64,000 nucleotides of DNA from Psychrobacter sp. JB385 (GCF_900163785.1 NZ_FUKN01000013.1:496001-560000); one strand, 5' to 3'. Shown: positions 28,732 through 38,894, counted from the stretch's first letter. Program-made: numbers and translations. The notes: a model not told the origin generated them from the letters alone.

Positions 28732-29261
28732 TGCATTATCCTTAAAAGAGAAAATTTATTTAAAATAAAATACGGTTTAATCAGCAAAATAACAATAAGC
28801 AACTATTATTATTTATTACATGATACAGCTGTTTATGATAAGGCGTTTTTATCGCCTTACTGTATATCTTTGGCAAACAAAACTAAGCGGTGGCAAATTT
28901 GGTTGGTGCTTAAGACAAACATCTCTTAGACTGATGAGTATATATCGCCAGCATTGCATCACAGCGTCTTTGATAATATATTGTTATTTGTTTTTTAATT
29001 ATACATAACTTATAGACCTGATTTTAGCATGATGTCATATCTTTGATGCTAGGAAAAGTAGCGTACTTGTATACTAGCTTGTTTACAGATTGTTGTAGAC
29101 AGTCGCGATTTTTGGACTTGTCTATGATGAGAGTGTATAGTTAAGACGATTTAAGAGCCATTTATTCAATATCGATAATTATAAAAGCAGAGCGCCTACA
29201 GCATTAGGTAATTTGTATTTTTCATTCATTATTCTTTAACCACTACTTATAGGATTATATT
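28732..29261. other. divergent intergenic region with a hairpin
   Basis: About 530 bp of A+T-rich DNA separate the thiolase gene and the divergent reductase gene. The region contains a perfect inverted repeat at 28839-28859. Short ORFs in it look random. It presumably holds both promoters. Confidence 0.5.
28839..28859. promoter_or_regulatory. inverted repeat, possible operator
   Basis: TAAGGCG/CGCCTTA form a perfect 7-bp stem around a 7-nt spacer, within the divergent promoter region and G+C-rich against its surroundings. No T run follows on either strand, so it is more like an operator than a terminator. Confidence 0.35.
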
Positions 29262-30662
29262 ATGTCAGACCGTTACGGTGATTTTGTTCAGTCTTCTATT
29301 GGCAAAAAAGTTGCAAAGAACTTGGGCTTGCCTTTACCAGTCACACTTGACCGTTTTGAGAGTGGTGAGCGTTTGGTTCGCGGTAGTGTTCTGGTGGGCC
29401 GCGCCAATGGTGACGACAAAAGTGTCAGTGAATCCGTTGCACGCATCTTGTCGGATGTGCATGCTGAAGTGTTCGTCAATAGTCATGACGATATCAAAGA
29501 CGCGTTGGCAGATGCGAGCATAGAGGCGAAAGCCAATACAGGCGGTGAAGATAAATTTAAAGTATTGTTGTTTGATGCCAGTAATATTCGCAATTCTGAC
29601 GACCTCAAGCAAGTGTATGAGTTCTTTCATACCGTTGCACGCCGCGTAGAGACGTCAGGCCGAGTAATTGTGATCGGTCGTCCACCTGAGCAAATTACAG
29701 ATATTGACGCGGCTTTGGCTCAGCGTGCGCTAGAAGGTTTTGTCAAATCGGTTGGTAAAGAGTTCAAACGTGGCGTAACCGCACAGCTTATTTATGTAGA
29801 AGAAGGCGCTGAAAAGAATCTGGATTCAACGCTACGCTTCTTTACTTCAGCACGCTCATCTTATGTGTCAGGTCAAGTAGTGCGTGTTGGCAAGGGTGAT
29901 TCGGTTGAGGTTGATTGGACCCAGCCACTGGGCGGAAAAACCATGTTAGTGACTGGTGCCAGTCGCGGTATTGGTGAAGCGATTGCTCGTGTGTTGGCAC
30001 GTGAAGGCGCTCATGTTATTTGCCTAGATGTACCGCAGCAACAAGGTGACTTGCAAAAAGTGGCAAGTGAAATCAGTGGTTCTATTCTAACCGTTGATAT
30101 CACCAGTGAAGATGCAGGCGCACAAATCGCAGACGCCGCACAGAAACGTGGGGGCTTGGATTCAATCATTCATAATGCTGGTGTGACTCGTGATAAGACG
30201 CTTGCAAAAATGGATGAGAAAAAATGGGATATGGTCATCGATATCAATTTAGGTAGTGTGGCCAAGCTCAATCGTTACCTATTAGACAACGATGTCTTAA
30301 AAGAAAACGCACGTATTGTTTGCGTGTCATCAATCTCAGGTATTGCTGGCAATATGGGTCAGACCAACTATGCGACTTCTAAAGCGGGTGTTATTGGTTT
30401 GGTTGATGCGACTGCCAAGCAGTTGGAAAACAATGCAAAAGGCATGACCATCAATGCAGTGGCGCCAGGATTTATCGAAACACAAATGACAGAAGCCATT
30501 CCATTTGCCATTCGAGAAGCAGGTCGCCGCATGAACTCAATGAGTCAAGGTGGTCTACCAGTAGATGTTGCTGAGACCATTGCATGGTTGGCATCACCTG
30601 CTTCTGGTGGCCTAAATGGCAACACGGTACGCGTCTGTGGGCAGAGTCTACTTGGGGCATAG
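29262..30662 (+). CDS. long-chain type 3-oxoacyl-ACP/CoA reductase (FabG4-like)
   Basis: This is a high-molecular-weight short-chain dehydrogenase. Residues 1-225 form an N-terminal domain unlike classical FabG, the kind described for mycobacterial FabG4 as flavodoxin-like. Residues 226-466 are the catalytic Rossmann domain. The cofactor loop is TGASRGIG (231-238), with the catalytic residues S357, Y370 and K374 (NYATSK) and an NAG-type motif HNAGVT. FabG4 reduces 3-oxoacyl-CoA with NAD(H). The start has ATAGGAT upstream. A hydratase gene follows and a thiolase gene is divergent, together giving a full beta-cycle of three steps. A terminator-like hairpin lies 105 bp past the stop. Confidence 0.9.
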   Translation: MSDRYGDFVQSSIGKKVAKNLGLPLPVTLDRFESGERLVRGSVLVGRANGDDKSVSESVARILSDVHAEVFVNSHDDIKDALADASIEAKANTGGEDKFKVLLFDASNIRNSDDLKQVYEFFHTVARRVETSGRVIVIGRPPEQITDIDAALAQRALEGFVKSVGKEFKRGVTAQLIYVEEGAEKNLDSTLRFFTSARSSYVSGQVVRVGKGDSVEVDWTQPLGGKTMLVTGASRGIGEAIARVLAREGAHVICLDVPQQQGDLQKVASEISGSILTVDITSEDAGAQIADAAQKRGGLDSIIHNAGVTRDKTLAKMDEKKWDMVIDINLGSVAKLNRYLLDNDVLKENARIVCVSSISGIAGNMGQTNYATSKAGVIGLVDATAKQLENNAKGMTINAVAPGFIETQMTEAIPFAIREAGRRMNSMSQGGLPVDVAETIAWLASPASGGLNGNTVRVCGQSLLGA

Positions 30663-30767
30663 CGCCAGTTTTTATGCAAAGGTAAATGTTATAAATAGAT
30701 AGGTAAATATCTGATATCACCTATTATTTTTCATTTACCTCACATATGCTTACGAAAAATTGCTAAT

Positions 30768-30792
30768 AAAGCTGCCCAAGGGTGGCTTTTTT
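30768..30792 (+). terminator. intrinsic terminator after the FabG4-like gene
   Basis: AAAGCTGCCC and GGGTGGCTTT pair with two G-U wobbles and are followed by a T run. The centre is only two bases, so the tip must open. It implies that the MaoC gene has its own promoter in 30793-30960. Confidence 0.55.
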
Positions 30793-30965
30793 ATGATAAA
30801 AACACAGGAACCATACGCCAGATCGTTTTTTGCTGCAATAGTCGCTTGTACGTTTGACTAAACATAGGACTCTCTACCTGATTATTGATAAGTTTTAGTC
30901 AACGTATTCATAGTATCTTTACATGCACACAGAAAATTTGTTCAAGCCCCACTTAGGATTTATTT

Positions 30966-31883
30966 ATGTCAGACAAACATTATGATGCGTTGCCAAAAGC
31001 GCATACTACCTACGCCAATATTGTAAAAAGTTTACTGCCTATGGGTAATAGCGGCAAAATTAGTAAAGACCAGCTGCCGCAAGCGACCTATCATGTCGAT
31101 GATCTGCATATTGATCAAGAAAACTTAAACGATTATCGAAAGATTTGCGGTTTTGCTAACAACGGCAAAGTACCTATTACGTATTTTTCTGTACTGTCTC
31201 AAGCATTACAGATGAATATGATGGTCAAAGAACCGTTTCCGTTTGCTATGTTAGGCTTAGTACACGTTGACAATAGCGTCACCCAGTACCGTCCTATCGG
31301 CGAGCGCGAAACCGTTGCGCTGTCAGTGGCTTTTGATAACTTACGCGACCATGCTCAAGGTCAACAATTTGACTTTGTGACCACAGTCAAATCAGAAGAC
31401 GAGGTGATTTGGGAAGGAACGTCGACTTATCTATCACGTAGCAAAAAACCCAGCAGTAGTAAAGATAGAAAGAGTGCACCACGTTCAGCAACGGTTAAGC
31501 CAGTAGTTAAAGAGCAGGGCGTACATAGTATCTTCGAAGTACCAGAAGATATTGGTCGTCGCTATGCATTTGTTTCAGGTGACTTTAACCTTATCCATTT
31601 ACATCCACTGTCAGCTCGTGCTTTTGGTTTTCCAAAAGCGATTGCGCATGGTATGTGGTCAAAGGCCAAATGTCTTGCTATGATGGATGAGTTGCCTGAT
31701 GCTTGTACCGTTGATGTGTCATTTAAACTGCCGATTTTTTTGCCAGCTGAAGTTGAGCTGATTGCTGATCCCGTCTCACAACTTGAGAATGCAGAAGACA
31801 CTTGCCAGTTTGGATTGTACAGCTCAAAGAATGACAAGCCGCATTTGGCGGGCATTGTTACTTTAAAAAGTGGTAGCAAATAG
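30966..31883 (+). CDS. MaoC-like acyl-CoA hydratase/dehydratase (HtdX-like)
   Basis: This 305-residue protein has two hot-dog halves. The N-terminal half (about 60-165) lacks catalytic residues, whereas the C-terminal half has the R-specific hydratase motif SGDFNLIH with D206 and H211, then LSARAFGFPKAIAHGMW. Such proteins hydrate trans-2-enoyl-CoA to (R)-3-hydroxyacyl-CoA or do the reverse. A Lys/Ser-rich linker (about 160-190) joins the halves. It resembles the mycobacterial HtdX type encoded next to FabG4. The preceding gene makes the matching 3-oxoacyl reductase. Polyhydroxyalkanoate or fatty-acid supply roles are possible, but no phaC is in view. Confidence 0.85.
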   Translation: MSDKHYDALPKAHTTYANIVKSLLPMGNSGKISKDQLPQATYHVDDLHIDQENLNDYRKICGFANNGKVPITYFSVLSQALQMNMMVKEPFPFAMLGLVHVDNSVTQYRPIGERETVALSVAFDNLRDHAQGQQFDFVTTVKSEDEVIWEGTSTYLSRSKKPSSSKDRKSAPRSATVKPVVKEQGVHSIFEVPEDIGRRYAFVSGDFNLIHLHPLSARAFGFPKAIAHGMWSKAKCLAMMDELPDACTVDVSFKLPIFLPAEVELIADPVSQLENAEDTCQFGLYSSKNDKPHLAGIVTLKSGSK

Positions 31884-31936
31884 CGTACGAAAGCGCTTAT
31901 CTCATATAGCCATATTTAACGAACCAATTTATAACT

Positions 31937-32590
31937 ATGACTTCACAAAACCCCAGTTCACAAGACTTAAGCTCACAAGGCAGCAGTTTACAAGGCAATG
32001 CGACAAGTAAAGAGCAGACAGACGGCTTAGTAGCGGTTGATACAGCGGTTAACCACAACGAGGCTGATGACAGATCTTTGAGTGACCATTCGGGTAGCGA
32101 CAGTTTGATTAATGACGATTCTGTTCATGACGCGCCTGACAATGGTGTCAATCTTGCTGCTGTTATTGAACCGTATTTCCGTCCTGATGCAAACACTATC
32201 GTATGCGGCGCGCTTGATGAAGAAAAAGTAGCAACGCTAGCGAAAGCAGGTATTGATGTGGTGATTAACTTGCAACCGGATGCAGAGCTGAGCTTCGATG
32301 AAGCTGCCGCAGTTGAGCGCGCAGGCATGGGTTACGAGCATTTACCCATAAGTGGTGCTGCCGATTTAAAACAGCTCAAAATACTGGCGTTTGATAATAT
32401 TTTGCGACAACACCATGGCAAAAAAATAGCCGTACACTGCGGGTCTGGCAATCGAGTAGGGGCAGCGATTGCTTTGCGTGCAGGCTGGTTACGTGGTCGT
32501 AAGATGGATACAGCGATGGAACGTGGTCGTAGTCATGGTTTGACAAAACTTGAAGATGAGGTGTTTAAGCGCTTGCTCGTACCACGCTAA
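31937..32590 (+). CDS. DUF442 / tyrosine-phosphatase-like protein
   Basis: This is a 217-residue protein. The first 70 residues are Ser/Gln/Asn/Asp-rich and probably disordered. The rest is a phosphatase-like fold with GIDVVINLQPDAE and the P-loop VHCGSGNRVGA. The cysteine C168 and R173 are separated by four residues, which fits the DUF442/Blh family (CxxGxR) and not the classical HCX5R of tyrosine phosphatases. It has no signal peptide. Catalytic activity is unproven for most of the family. The gene is 53 bp downstream of the MaoC gene and followed by a terminator at 32626-32653. Confidence 0.78.
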   Translation: MTSQNPSSQDLSSQGSSLQGNATSKEQTDGLVAVDTAVNHNEADDRSLSDHSGSDSLINDDSVHDAPDNGVNLAAVIEPYFRPDANTIVCGALDEEKVATLAKAGIDVVINLQPDAELSFDEAAAVERAGMGYEHLPISGAADLKQLKILAFDNILRQHHGKKIAVHCGSGNRVGAAIALRAGWLRGRKMDTAMERGRSHGLTKLEDEVFKRLLVPR

Positions 32591-32625
32591 GCCAATACTT
32601 TGTTCAGGCATCATCGTTTAATAAC

Positions 32626-32653
32626 AAAAGGCGACCACTAGGTGGCCTTTTTT
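32626..32653 (+). terminator. intrinsic terminator
   Basis: AAAAGGC(G)ACC pairs with GGT(G)GCCTTTT around ACTA, followed by further T residues. It sits 36 bp after the DUF442 gene. Confidence 0.8.
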
Positions 32654-32756
32654 ATGGGTAAATGTTTGATTTGCGTTTATCATAGAGTTCCTCAATCTCC
32701 GATAATCAGATATTGTGTTTTATTTCTTTATTTTATAAAAATGGAGCAAAGCCACC

Positions 32757-34193
32757 ATGACGGGCTATCTCAAAGAGAACAATCAAAACGTGGATCGACA
32801 GATTAATACAGAATTTCAGCAGCGCTTGCAGCAATTATTGACTGATTTGCAGTTAGAGGACGGGCCAGCAGGCGGCGCTTTGGTGGTGTATCAGGCAGGA
32901 AAGTGTGTTGCCAAAGCAAGCACGGGAATGGCGCGCTCAGATATGCTATGGCAGCCTGATACGTTGGCGATCAACTTTTCTACTGGTAAAGGGGTGCTGG
33001 CAACGCTGGTACATGTGTTGGTTTCAAAACAATTATTGAACTATGATGCACCCATTGCTAGCTACTGGCCAGCATTTGCCGCTAATGGTAAAAAAAGCAT
33101 TACTTTGCGTAGCGTACTGTCTCATCAAGCAAATCTGTTTTCTATTCAAAGCATTGATGCCGATAGTGAAACAATGCTTGATTGGGCGGTCATGTTAGAA
33201 AAAGTGGCAGCCATGCCAGTCACATCACCGACGAATGCAGACGCCTACGATAGCGCTTATAGTGCCTTAATCTACGGCTGGGTATTGGGCGGTATGATAG
33301 AGGCTGTGACCAATATGTCGTTAGCCAAAGCGTTGAGGCATTATTTAACAGAGCCTTTGGGTATTGCAGACAGCTGCTATTTTGGTGTGCCTGATGATAA
33401 AGTAGAGCAGGTAGCAACGTTGGTTCAAGATTTTGACGCGTCAGAGGATGAGGACGCATTATTACGGCATAAACGCCACAATCGTAAGCCTGTGCTAAAA
33501 CCTGACTCTCAAAGTACCTTACAAACTTATCAAAATCTACCCAGCTATTTGTGTTGGCAGCAGCAGACTGTAAACAATAAAAAGGCCGTAGATAATCAAA
33601 ACGTTGTAAGCTCTGATAAGCATAATGAGTTGCCAAAACTAGACACAGCGCGTATCACCCGTTTGTACTTTGATACCAGTCATCTCAATTTAAGAAACTA
33701 CAAGGCAGCACTCATACCTGCCAGCAAACAACCGATTGACTATCATAAGCGTGAGACAATACAAGCAGTTATTCCAGCCGCCAATGGTGTGGCCTCAGCA
33801 GATGCACTAGCAACTATTTATACCATGTTAGCAAATGGCGGTGAGTGGCAAGGAAAAACGCTTATTGATCATAATACTTTTCAGCAGCTCTCTACACCGC
33901 AAGTGACAGGCTTAGATGCTGTTATGCCAGCTCCAATGCAATGGCGCTTGGGCTATCATAGAGTGTTTAGCTTATGCGCCCGTGAGCAAAGCGTTAATGA
34001 GGTAATCGAACCTCAGTTAGCAGGATTTGGCCATATGGGTTACAACGGCTCAGTTGCTTGGTGCGACCCTTCACGTCAATTGTCGTTTGCTTTTATTCAT
34101 AACTTCGATACCACTATGTTGAATGATATTCGTCAGTTCGCATTAACAGAAGCAGTATTGCTCTTGATTGATGAGGCGCACCCAGCAAGCTAA
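32757..34193 (+). CDS. serine hydrolase of the beta-lactamase (class C/EstB) family
   Basis: This 478-residue predicted cytoplasmic enzyme has the family's SxxK motif as STGK (S75-K78). The second motif, YxN in class C beta-lactamases, reads Y168-S-A170, so the Asn is replaced by Ala. The third motif area is FGHMGYNG, with HMG instead of KTG. These changes are common in EstB-like esterases and argue against real beta-lactam hydrolysis. An insertion of about 80 residues between motifs two and three (Gln/Asn/Lys-rich, about 235-300) is noteworthy. No signal peptide is seen. The natural ester substrate is unknown. GGAG precedes the ATG at a long distance. Confidence 0.85.
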   Translation: MTGYLKENNQNVDRQINTEFQQRLQQLLTDLQLEDGPAGGALVVYQAGKCVAKASTGMARSDMLWQPDTLAINFSTGKGVLATLVHVLVSKQLLNYDAPIASYWPAFAANGKKSITLRSVLSHQANLFSIQSIDADSETMLDWAVMLEKVAAMPVTSPTNADAYDSAYSALIYGWVLGGMIEAVTNMSLAKALRHYLTEPLGIADSCYFGVPDDKVEQVATLVQDFDASEDEDALLRHKRHNRKPVLKPDSQSTLQTYQNLPSYLCWQQQTVNNKKAVDNQNVVSSDKHNELPKLDTARITRLYFDTSHLNLRNYKAALIPASKQPIDYHKRETIQAVIPAANGVASADALATIYTMLANGGEWQGKTLIDHNTFQQLSTPQVTGLDAVMPAPMQWRLGYHRVFSLCAREQSVNEVIEPQLAGFGHMGYNGSVAWCDPSRQLSFAFIHNFDTTMLNDIRQFALTEAVLLLIDEAHPAS

Positions 34194-34213
34194 CATAAGC
34201 TGTTAACATCTAT

Positions 34214-35461
34214 TCATCGGGCTTTATTTGGTACCATTTTGAGCAGTCTATTGGCACTAAGACCATGCATGAATATCGAAATCAAAATAACGATTGAACA
34301 GACAACCCACAGTTTAAGCGCATCTTCCTCACCGAAAAAGCCTTGATTGAGTGCATAAGCCAAATAGTATAGGGTACCAATACCGCGGATACCCAATGCT
34401 GAGATTGCATATTTTTCGGTACGAGGAAGATTCAACCCCGAAAGAGCAATAAAACCGCCAATCGGGCGTATGAATAATAAGAAAGCAAAGCTGACAATAT
34501 ATACGCGCCACGTTAGCTCAACCCCAGATTGCAATCCTTGACCCAAAAATATCCCGAAGGTGACCAATACTAATGTCATCAGCAAACCTTCTGATTGCTC
34601 TGCAAAGTCGTGTAGCTTTTCATGATATTCGTGTTTGTGTTCTGAACGTCGGAAAGCAAACGCGGCGATAAACACGGCAATAAAACCATAACTATGCACG
34701 AATTCTGCTAATCCGTAAGCGACTAAAGTGAGCGCAATGACGACATAACCTTGTGAGATGGTTGTGTCTTTGGTATGTTTTGAGAACACCATTTTGGCCA
34801 TGACCTTACCAACGATGATACCCGTCACCAAGCCTGCACCAATTTTCCATAGCACGTCGTGAGTGAACCATTCCCAAAGCAGTTCACTGGTAATACCATG
34901 GCCCTCGCTAAATGCTTCTGCTATTTTTATTGCCAAATACACAAAAGGAAAGGCCAAGCCATCATTCAACCCCGCTTCTGAGGTTAGCGCGAAGCGCGGT
35001 GTGTCTTCACCACCTGTATTGGGTGGACCCACTTGGATACTAGAAGCCAAAACGGGATCAGTAGGTGCCAATACTGCGCCGAGTAAGAGGGCAGCTCCTA
35101 AAGTAAGACCAAAGGCATAATAGCCCAATACTGCCATCGAAAAGATACCAATCGGCATGGTGATGAGCAGAAGGCGTGTCGTGGGACGCCACAATCGCCA
35201 GCTTAAAGGGGTGTCAATTTTAATACCAGCGCTGACTAACGAAACGATGACCACAAACTCAGTGAGCTTTTCGATAATCACGCCATTATCAATCGGATCT
35301 AAAAACGTAAGTGTGATCCAAAAATAGCCTACTATCACGCCTAATGTGACTTGTAGCATGGGCAATGAAATAGGGGTCTTTTTAAAAATAACAGGAAACA
35401 GGGCGCCGAATAAAAAGGCGACACCGCAGATTAATAAGAATAAGTTATAGTTTTCTATCAT
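34214..35461 (-). CDS. CPA1 family sodium/proton antiporter
   Basis: This is a polytopic inner-membrane cation/proton exchanger with about 12 helices. Diagnostic segments are LGAVLAPTDPVLASSIQVGPP and the ion-binding SEAGLNDGLAFPFVYLA with its conserved Asp. Near the end are IRPIGGFIAL and ALGIRGIGTLYYL. The ATG at 35461 gives 415 residues; a GTG at 35476 is in frame and neither has a clear ribosome-binding site. The gene converges on the serine-hydrolase gene with a 20-bp gap. Probable roles are sodium or pH homeostasis. Whether it moves Na+, K+ or both cannot be told from sequence. Confidence 0.88.
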   Translation of the reverse strand: MIENYNLFLLICGVAFLFGALFPVIFKKTPISLPMLQVTLGVIVGYFWITLTFLDPIDNGVIIEKLTEFVVIVSLVSAGIKIDTPLSWRLWRPTTRLLLITMPIGIFSMAVLGYYAFGLTLGAALLLGAVLAPTDPVLASSIQVGPPNTGGEDTPRFALTSEAGLNDGLAFPFVYLAIKIAEAFSEGHGITSELLWEWFTHDVLWKIGAGLVTGIIVGKVMAKMVFSKHTKDTTISQGYVVIALTLVAYGLAEFVHSYGFIAVFIAAFAFRRSEHKHEYHEKLHDFAEQSEGLLMTLVLVTFGIFLGQGLQSGVELTWRVYIVSFAFLLFIRPIGGFIALSGLNLPRTEKYAISALGIRGIGTLYYLAYALNQGFFGEEDALKLWVVCSIVILISIFMHGLSANRLLKMVPNKAR

Positions 35462-35476
35462 AAGGGTTTTATGCAC

Positions 35477-35776
35477 CGATATAGGGTTTTTAAGACTTGC
35501 AAACGTACAAAATGAGCAACTGATATTGATTGGTTGTTAGACGTAACGTGGATACATTTAGATAATGGAGGTATCTGCCATAAGAATATAGAAGACCTGC
35601 TTATCATGACGATAAACTGACTTCAATGTCGCAAAAAATCGTTATCAAAACGACGGCTGTGTTGTTTTTTGGTGAAAAAAAAGCCTGCATGGCGCAGGCT
35701 TCATATGTTTCTATAAGCGTTTTCTAATAATTCATAAGACAGATTGTAAGACAGAATTGATAAATAGCTGCTGGGC
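35477..35776. other. intergenic region with the ilvD terminator
   Basis: The 300 bp between the antiporter start and the ilvD stop contain the terminator at 35674-35701 and presumably the antiporter promoter. Nothing else was recognised. Confidence 0.5.
35674..35701 (-). terminator. intrinsic terminator of ilvD
   Basis: AAGCCTGC/GCAGGCTT form a perfect 8-bp stem (35681-35688 with 35694-35701), followed on the minus strand by a T run (35674-35682). Confidence 0.85.
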
Positions 35777-37663
35777 TTAACGCTCTACTTGGCTAACATC
35801 ACGTATGGCACCAGTATCAGCACTGGTCGTCATGGCAGCATAAGCGCGAAGAGCAGGCGTCACATAACGCTCACGACTGACAGGCTTCCATGCATCGCGA
35901 CCACGAGCTTCCATCACGTCACGACGAGCTGCTATCTCGGCATCACTTACTTGCATATTGATGGTGCGATTTGGGATATCGATATGAATGGTATCGCCTT
36001 CTTCAACCAGACCGATAGCACCGCCTTCAGCGGCTTCAGGGCTGGCATGGCCAATCGATAGGCCTGAGGTACCACCAGAGAAACGACCATCTGTCAGTAG
36101 CGCACACTGCTTTCCTAACCCTTTTGATTTGAGGTAAGTTGTTGGATAGAGCATCTCTTGCATACCAGGACCGCCTTTTGGCCCCTCAAAGCGAATAATG
36201 ACCACATCACCGGCAACGATTTTGTCGTCTAAAACGGCAGCGACTGCATCGTCTTGAGATTCAAAAATACGCGCACGACCGGTGAAGGTTAAGATACTCT
36301 CGTCGACGCCAGCAGTTTTGACCACGCAGCCACGCTCAGCAATGTTGCCATACAGTACCGCAAGACCACCGTCTTTTGAATAAGCATGTGCTGCGCTACG
36401 GATACAGCCAGACTCACGATTCACATCCAGATTTGACCACTCTTTTGATTGTGAAAAGGCTTCAGTGGTTCGTACACCGCCTGGTGCTGCCAGAAAACGT
36501 GCGCGCGCCTCGGTATTATCAGGGTTCATGATGTCCCATTTATCAATCGCTTCTTTCATAGTATTGCTATGGATGGTTGGCACATCAGTCTTCAGTAATC
36601 CAGCACGATTAAGCTCGGCCAGTAGTGCAAAGACGCCGCCTGCACGGTGCACATCTTCCATATGATATTTTTGTGAAGCAGGGGCAACTTTTGCTAGGCA
36701 AGGCACACCGCGGCTTAAACGGTCGATATCAGCCATTTTAAAATCGATTTCAGCTTCATTGGCAGCCGCAAGTAGATGCAATATCGTATTGGTTGAACCA
36801 CCCATGGCAATGTCCAAACTCATGGCATTTTCAAAAGCCGCTTTGGTTGCAATCGAGCGTGGCAATACAGAGTCATCATCTTGCTCATAGCGACGCTTGG
36901 CCAGTGAGACAATGGTACGACCGGCTTCTAAAAACAGCTCACGGCGCAGTGAATGGGTAGCAAGTAGCGAGCCGTTACCTGGTAAGGCCAGTCCTAACGC
37001 TTCCGTCAAGCAGTTCATTGAGTTGGCTGTAAACATACCAGAGCATGAACCACAAGTTGGGCAGGCTGAAGCTTCGATAGCCGCCACATCTTCATCACTG
37101 ATGCTATCATCAGCCGCATCCATCATGGCATCGACAAGGTCAAGCTTACGGATGGCGCTACTGTCGTTGCTATCGGTATTGTGACTCTTACCAACAGTAC
37201 TGGCCAAAATTTTGCCTGCCTCCATTGGGCCACCTGAGATAAATACCACTGGAATATTAAGGCGCATCGCAGCCATCAGCATACCAGGCGTGATTTTATC
37301 GCAGTTCGAGATACAAACCAGCGCATCAGCACAGTGAGCATTGACCATATACTCTACTGAATCAGCAATCAAGTCACGACTTGGCAATGAATACAACATG
37401 CCACTATGACCCATGGCAATACCATCATCGACAGCAATGGTATTGAACTCTTTTGCCACACCGCCTGCCTTTTCAATCTCGCGCGCGACCATTTGACCAA
37501 GATCTTTTAAATGTACATGACCTGGTACAAACTGGGTGAATGAGTTAGCAATGGCAATAATTGGTTTGCCAAAGTCGCCATCAGTCATACCAGTCGCACG
37601 CCATAGTGCACGAGCACCAGCCATATTACGACCACCAGTAGAGGTTTTTGAGCGATAATCCAT
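35777..37663 (-). CDS. ilvD: dihydroxy-acid dehydratase
   Basis: IlvD dehydrates 2,3-dihydroxy-acids to 2-oxo acids in valine, isoleucine and pantothenate biosynthesis. The 628-residue protein has the iron-sulfur ligands in [12 protein letters not shown] and [11 protein letters not shown], and the family motifs [19 protein letters not shown] at the N-terminus and [17 protein letters not shown] near the C-terminus. It matches E. coli IlvD (616 residues) in length and motifs, consistent with the [4Fe-4S] type. The start has AGGAATATCAC upstream. It lies downstream of an unknown gene on the same strand but 190 bp away. Confidence 0.97.
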   Translation of the reverse strand: MDYRSKTSTGGRNMAGARALWRATGMTDGDFGKPIIAIANSFTQFVPGHVHLKDLGQMVAREIEKAGGVAKEFNTIAVDDGIAMGHSGMLYSLPSRDLIADSVEYMVNAHCADALVCISNCDKITPGMLMAAMRLNIPVVFISGGPMEAGKILASTVGKSHNTDSNDSSAIRKLDLVDAMMDAADDSISDEDVAAIEASACPTCGSCSGMFTANSMNCLTEALGLALPGNGSLLATHSLRRELFLEAGRTIVSLAKRRYEQDDDSVLPRSIATKAAFENAMSLDIAMGGSTNTILHLLAAANEAEIDFKMADIDRLSRGVPCLAKVAPASQKYHMEDVHRAGGVFALLAELNRAGLLKTDVPTIHSNTMKEAIDKWDIMNPDNTEARARFLAAPGGVRTTEAFSQSKEWSNLDVNRESGCIRSAAHAYSKDGGLAVLYGNIAERGCVVKTAGVDESILTFTGRARIFESQDDAVAAVLDDKIVAGDVVIIRFEGPKGGPGMQEMLYPTTYLKSKGLGKQCALLTDGRFSGGTSGLSIGHASPEAAEGGAIGLVEEGDTIHIDIPNRTINMQVSDAEIAARRDVMEARGRDAWKPVSRERYVTPALRAYAAMTTSADTGAIRDVSQVER

Positions 37664-37854
37664 GTGATATTCCTTACAAATAGGCGAGGTTTGTTAAAAA
37701 TGCTTCCTCAAACGTGATGAGGATAGTTTGCTTTTTATAGAGAGTGAGGACTAGTGAATAATACTAAGTCAATACCATACCATTAGCTATGAATAATTCA
37801 AAATAGCTCAGTAATGGTAATGATTTAGAGATAATCAAAAATATGTTCAATCCG

Positions 37855-38682
37855 CTATTCAAGGCGCGCTAAAATAGCCTTGTCAAACCAAGGTAATTCA
37901 GCCTTGTCTGCTTCTAGCTTTACGATAGCCGCAAGCGCATGAGTAGCTGGTAACTGTTGATAGTCGCTACTTGGATCAATCGTCAATAGTGATTCGGCAG
38001 GTAATGCTTGAGTACTGAGGTTTTGCTCATCAATACTGATTAACGTCTGCTTACTATTTTTATAAAGGACGTCTATACGACCAAAGAACTGCCAGTCTTC
38101 AAAGGCGGCAAGAATAGCGTCGGCGGCATCCTTAGTGTATATCTGCTGGGTCTCTTTGCCTGTATTGGTCCAATGCAGACGAACGGCTAACTGCAATGCT
38201 TCACTAAACACAACCAATGAGCCAATCACTTTTACATGCCAAGGAGTGGTCAATAATGCTTCATCAATACCAATCAATTTAGCTGCTTCACGAGCTGACA
38301 TAGTCGTATTGAATTGGGTAAGTAGCTGAGGTGTAAGGGGATGCGTCTGCTTGATAGTATCGTCTAGGCTATCGTAGTGATATAGAAAAGGCAGTGGCAA
38401 GTCTTGCGTGACAGTCTTTTTGATAATTTTACAATTGTGTATCTGCCAGCTGATGACTTTGTCGCTCAAAGCTTCTGCTAAGATGATAGCATTGGGGTCA
38501 ATAGTTTGAGTACTATCTTCATTGTCAGGACTATGATGTTCACTATCGTGTACAGAATCGATATGTGCAGAATGTGTCGGTATAGAGGTTTCTGACAAAG
38601 TTTTGGGTGCCGAATTCTCAGCGTTTGTAGATGTCTCAGTTATATTTGACTGAACGGGCACAGTAGACGAATCCATAAGCAT
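37855..38682 (-). CDS. hypothetical protein
   Basis: This is a 275-residue predicted cytoplasmic protein without a recognised family. The first 60 residues are Ser/Thr/His-rich and likely disordered. The remainder looks globular with alternating strands and helices, for example KVISWQIHNCKIIKK, WHVKVIGSLVVFSEALQLAVRLHW and AIVKLEADKAELPWF. No signal peptide, membrane helix or catalytic motif is visible. ilvD follows on the same strand after about 190 bp. In-frame starts at 38682 and 38676 both lack a clear ribosome-binding site. The codon pattern and coding length support a real gene; the function is unknown. Confidence 0.65.
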   Translation of the reverse strand: MLMDSSTVPVQSNITETSTNAENSAPKTLSETSIPTHSAHIDSVHDSEHHSPDNEDSTQTIDPNAIILAEALSDKVISWQIHNCKIIKKTVTQDLPLPFLYHYDSLDDTIKQTHPLTPQLLTQFNTTMSAREAAKLIGIDEALLTTPWHVKVIGSLVVFSEALQLAVRLHWTNTGKETQQIYTKDAADAILAAFEDWQFFGRIDVLYKNSKQTLISIDEQNLSTQALPAESLLTIDPSSDYQQLPATHALAAIVKLEADKAELPWFDKAILARLE

Positions 38683-38894
38683 TATGTTTTTAAAGTAGGG
38701 TAGTAATATAACATTTAAAGCACTTAGCTCGCCAATAAATTAGCGAACAACGATGAGAATAGACTTTATCGCTTCTTTAAAGCACATTATCATACCTTGT
38801 ACGGGCATAACGTTTAGTCCACTATATTCAAGACTGCCTAATAATTCGAAAAATCTACTGAATCATTCAACCTCAAACCAATAAAGGAATACAT

